DNA from: a virus
DNA: 30,649 nucleotides
Direction: 5' to 3' (one strand)
IMG/VR virus record: IMGVR_UViG_3300037487_000750
Coordinates: 1 to 30,649 of that record
The notes below the pieces were generated by a model. It saw only the letters and a list, made by a program, of their open reading frames with translations. It was not told the origin of the DNA and ran no database searches. The position numbers were made by a program, and so were the translations under genes. This document shows, in pieces, positions 28,376 through 30,649 of the stretch. The number at the start of each line of letters is the position of its first letter. The stretch's first letter is position 1.

Positions 28376-29686
28376 CTATTTTTGTTTTATAATTTCGTAT
28401 TCTTGTTCAAAGAAAGTTGGTTTAACAAATGCTTCAGGTGTTGAAGTAATTTCATTATCAGTTTCTACACTACCATCATCTATTGTTGCGTTACTATCTT
28501 CTTCAACTGTAGAAGGATTTTCCATTGAATCATTTGTATCTTGTTGTACTTCTTCAATAGTTTGACCAGTTTCTTCTGCTGTTTCTGAAAGAATTACTAA
28601 TGGAGTTAATTGGTCAAAGTATAATTCTAAGTTATTATATCCACCTTCACTCAATGCCATATCTAATGCGTTTAAGATAATGTTTTGGAATGGTGCAATT
28701 GTCATTGTTTGTAAGATACTAAACGCCGTTTTCATTTCTTCACTTTGAGAACTGAAACCATTTCCTTTATCTCTGATACCAAATAAAAGAGGAGAGGTTA
28801 CTCTATGTGCCACCAATATTCTATCTTGTATATATTCTGCAACGTACTGATACTTTTCATGTAAGTTATCAATCTGAATTATATCTAATGTAGGTTTGTT
28901 TGCTGCATCATCATTAAAAGATACCATAAATCTACCTGCGTTATCTGTTCCTGTGAACTTAGCCTGAAGTAAATCTTCTATTGTTTGTCTTTCTTCAGGT
29001 GCTGGAACTCCATTGTTGAAGTTAATCATTACTGAAGGTAAGAAACCATTTGTAATATTATTATAATGTAAGTTAGAGATTTCTCCTTCACTTAATCCAA
29101 ATTGTAATGCTGAAATCCAATCAGGTAGTGAATAGTAATACAAACCTGGTGTATAATGTTTAATATAAAGGATTTCCATTTTATCTTTAGAAGTTCCAAA
29201 AGCAGGAATAGATTTCTTATTCTTTACTGCTTTATTATCATTCCAATCAGTACAATAGTAATACGTTTTTATTTTTGGTTCATTGTTTAACTTCTCTGCT
29301 CTTAAGTTCTGAACAGGTATGTGATACATCTTTATAATCTTAGTATGTTCATCATTCCAATATACTTGGTAAGATGCATTTCCGTATAGTTTCAAATCAA
29401 ATGATACTCTCTTAGTTTCTTCTTGTGGAATTACTTTAGATAAAATCTGATTAAAGTTTTCATCCTTACTATATAATCCTTTACCAAATATTAAATCAGC
29501 CAATCCTTCGATACATGCTGCATTAGTTGTACTACAATTATATGCCGTAGTTACTGCTCCAAAGAAATCATCTTGTCCGTATGCACCGAATGGAACCCAT
29601 TGATAGCGAGTTTTTGTATCTTCACTTACCATTGGTAACCCATTATTTTGAACGTTTACAATACTAAATTTTGTTGTTTGCTTCAT
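28376..29686 (-). CDS. Portal protein
   Basis: 436 aa. It forms the dodecameric DNA channel in the capsid vertex. The domain order fits phage portals: an N-terminal wing (residues 25-130), a clip/stem region around IYIKHYTPG-like segments (about 165-230) and a long helical part (VAEYIQDRILVAHRVTSPLL, about 278-297, then GIRDKGNGFSSQSEEMKTAF, about 299-318) that resembles the crown/stem helices. The C-terminal about 75 residues are acidic and disordered-looking. It is followed by a connector gene and preceded by an unknown 119-aa gene in a TAATATG junction. The assignment by pattern and position is strong. Confidence 0.85.
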   Translation of the reverse strand: MKQTTKFSIVNVQNNGLPMVSEDTKTRYQWVPFGAYGQDDFFGAVTTAYNCSTTNAACIEGLADLIFGKGLYSKDENFNQILSKVIPQEETKRVSFDLKLYGNASYQVYWNDEHTKIIKMYHIPVQNLRAEKLNNEPKIKTYYYCTDWNDNKAVKNKKSIPAFGTSKDKMEILYIKHYTPGLYYYSLPDWISALQFGLSEGEISNLHYNNITNGFLPSVMINFNNGVPAPEERQTIEDLLQAKFTGTDNAGRFMVSFNDDAANKPTLDIIQIDNLHEKYQYVAEYIQDRILVAHRVTSPLLFGIRDKGNGFSSQSEEMKTAFSILQTMTIAPFQNIILNALDMALSEGGYNNLELYFDQLTPLVILSETAEETGQTIEEVQQDTNDSMENPSTVEEDSNATIDDGSVETDNEITSTPEAFVKPTFFEQEYEIIKQK

Positions 29687-29687
29687 A

Positions 29688-30047
29688 TTAATTCATTATG
29701 ATAAATTCATTCGTACTCTCATGTGAGATATACTGATTGTTTTGTGTTTTATAAACTGCCTTATCTACTGATTGTGATTGATAAACTTGTAAAGAACCAA
29801 ACCATATAGGTTCACTACTACCGCTATTCAAAATCTTTACTCTAAACTCTTGTCCTGTATATGCTCCACTTATACTTGCAGTGAATGCTAATAAGTTTTC
29901 ATATGAAGTAAAAGATGCTGATACTAAACTACCCGTTGAGTTAGTTTGTGTTATCATATCTTGCAAAGACATTGTATATTGATTAGATGCAGTGTTTTCT
30001 GTTCTAATTGTGTATGAGTTAGTATTATTAAGGTAATAACTTAGCAT
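29688..30047 (-). CDS. Hypothetical protein upstream of the portal (119 aa)
   Basis: 119 aa, Ser/Thr/Asn-rich and beta-like (NSYTIRTENTASNQYTMSLQ, then AYTGQEFRVKILNSGSSEPI). It is the first gene after the terminator at 30104-30137, with a GTTAATAT element 17 nt before its ATG, and it is coupled to the portal by TAATATG. I do not recognise a function; a small head-decoration or neck protein would fit the place. Confidence 0.7.
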   Translation of the reverse strand: MLSYYLNNTNSYTIRTENTASNQYTMSLQDMITQTNSTGSLVSASFTSYENLLAFTASISGAYTGQEFRVKILNSGSSEPIWFGSLQVYQSQSVDKAVYKTQNNQYISHESTNEFIIMN

Positions 30048-30064
30048 TATCTATTGTTTATATG

Positions 30065-30072
30065 ATATTAAC
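30065..30072 (-). promoter_or_regulatory. GTTAATAT element upstream of the portal operon
   Basis: Sense TTAATTGTTAATATCATAT then AAACAATAG, 17 nt from core to the ATG at 30047. It shares ATTGTTAATATCATAT with the copies at 16842 and 18603. It stands just downstream of a strong terminator, a place where a new promoter would be expected. Confidence 0.55.
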
Positions 30073-30103
30073 AATTAAGTAGGAGAATATAACTAATATA
30101 CAT

Positions 30104-30137
30104 AAAAAAAGGGATAACTCCAAAGAATTATCCCTTT
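30104..30137 (-). terminator. Strong terminator between tail-tube and portal genes
   Basis: Sense AAAGGGATAA (30137-30128) pairs with TTATCCCTTT (30117-30108), extended by TTC/GAG, with loop TTTG and a run of seven T. It separates the capsid/tail-tube unit from the portal block. Confidence 0.9.
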
Positions 30138-30161
30138 AATATTTTATATCAACCTATCTGA

Positions 30162-30649
30162 TTAGTTATAAACGATAGTTGGTTGTGTAGATAATCCTGC
30201 GAATGGATTAACTGTTGTTGAACCGGATAAGAAAGCTGCTGGTAATTGTTCTTGACCAGTGAATGTTACTGAATAACCATAAAGATCACCCAATGCTCCA
30301 CCTGTCTGAATTGTACCTGCTGTTACATCTGCACCTTCTCTCTCACCAACTAATAGAGCATCTCCGTTCATTGTCCAAATTACGATTTGAGGTCTACCAT
30401 ACGCCATTGTTTTCAATTGCGTTGTCATTTCGTTTGTCAATTTCTTAAGATTTAGTGTTAATTCTTGATTAAAGAATGTAGTACCATTTTCTCTACTCGA
30501 GTTAACTGTTTCAGTATAAGCCGATGTACCTTTCAACTCGTAATAATATACGGTTGAGCCAGATGGAAGTGCAGTGACTTGGCCACTACCATTTTTTGTA
30601 AATGAAGATGTTGTGTAGTTGATGAAGTAAACTCCAGCCAAACCACCAA
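30162..30649 (-). CDS. Putative major tail (tube) protein, 3' part across contig join
   Basis: The main part of a 178-aa protein that starts at 176 and crosses the join. The pattern YELKGTSAYTE, NSSRENGTTFFNQELTLNLK, MAYGRPQIVIW, LLVGEREGADVTAGTIQTGG and GDLYGYSVTFTGQEQLPAAF is one I know from a conserved family next to the capsid gene in Bacteroidota siphophages. A tail tube role is likely because a major tail protein is otherwise missing, and the gene sits between two terminators downstream of the capsid gene as an abundant protein would. A head decoration protein is the alternative. Read linearly it seems to start at the TTG at 30641, which is an artefact of the contig end. Confidence 0.7.
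   Translation of the reverse strand, partial: GGLAGVYFINYTTSSFTKNGSGQVTALPSGSTVYYYELKGTSAYTETVNSSRENGTTFFNQELTLNLKKLTNEMTTQLKTMAYGRPQIVIWTMNGDALLVGEREGADVTAGTIQTGGALGDLYGYSVTFTGQEQLPAAFLSGSTTVNPFAGLSTQPTIVYN
30523..30649. repeat. Terminal direct repeat, right copy (contig closure)
   Basis: Identical to bases 1-127. Removing one copy gives a closed genome of 30,522 bp in which the 178-aa gene is intact. Confidence 0.95.

Overview
This window is a complete, small tailed-phage genome. Bases 1-127 are identical to bases 30523-30649, so the contig closes on itself to a circle (or circular permutation) of about 30,522 bp, and one gene (178 codons) runs across the join. Every gene I can support lies on the minus strand, tightly packed, in AT-rich DNA; the plus-strand ORFs are shadows. 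I see no tRNA, CRISPR, integrase, repressor, DNA polymerase, primase or replicative helicase. The host is most likely a member of Bacteroidota (Flavobacterium-like). Three early promoters fit the TTTG-N20-TAnnTTTR pattern of that phylum, start codons are preceded by A-rich leaders rather than Shine-Dalgarno boxes, and many of the proteins resemble families I know from Bacteroidota siphophages.

Because transcription runs toward lower coordinates, it is easiest to read from about 14550 downward. (1) Early/replication block, 14469 to about 9450: small ORFans, an AAA+ ATPase (12912-13718, helicase-loader-like), a NUMOD-type protein (12479-12925), a DUF1376-like replisome-organiser protein (11918-12391), a structured non-coding interval ending in a strong terminator (11783-11896), a GIY-YIG endonuclease with its own promoter (11206-11712), four small proteins (two with CxC or CxxC cysteine motifs), a sigma-factor-like protein (9603-10151), a 51-aa protein and a Mom-like DNA-modification acetyltransferase (8709-9464). 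(2) Packaging: TerS (8362-8664) and TerL (7212-8378), then a coiled-coil protein and a G/GT-like gene pair with a 9-T slippery run (6229-6992).

(3) Structural genes continue down to position 1 and re-enter at 30649: a 1234-aa fibre, a scaffold-like acidic protein, the HK97-fold major capsid protein, the junction-spanning putative tail-tube protein (flanked by terminators), the portal, a head-tail connector, a tail-completion protein, a second fibre, a glycine-rich/LamG adhesin, an HK97-gp10-like protein, baseplate/hub proteins, the tape measure, an XkdF-like prohead protease displaced to the end of the tail genes, and small genes including a holin-like protein. The block ends in a terminator at 14659-14684, just upstream of the early promoter. 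The tape measure without a recognisable sheath suggests a siphovirus.

The less expected content is regulatory. A repeated intergenic element (sense core GTTAATAT, extended ATTGTTAATATCATAT) occurs eight times, always in the same orientation and in gene gaps, seven of them before structural or packaging genes. The phage also encodes a sigma-like protein that could read it. Other points are a candidate multi-hairpin RNA at 11783-11896, a terminator hairpin inside a coding sequence at 13762-13788, recurrent TAATATG stop-start junctions, a probable -1 frameshift, a Mom-like modification gene, and the lack of any recognisable endolysin.
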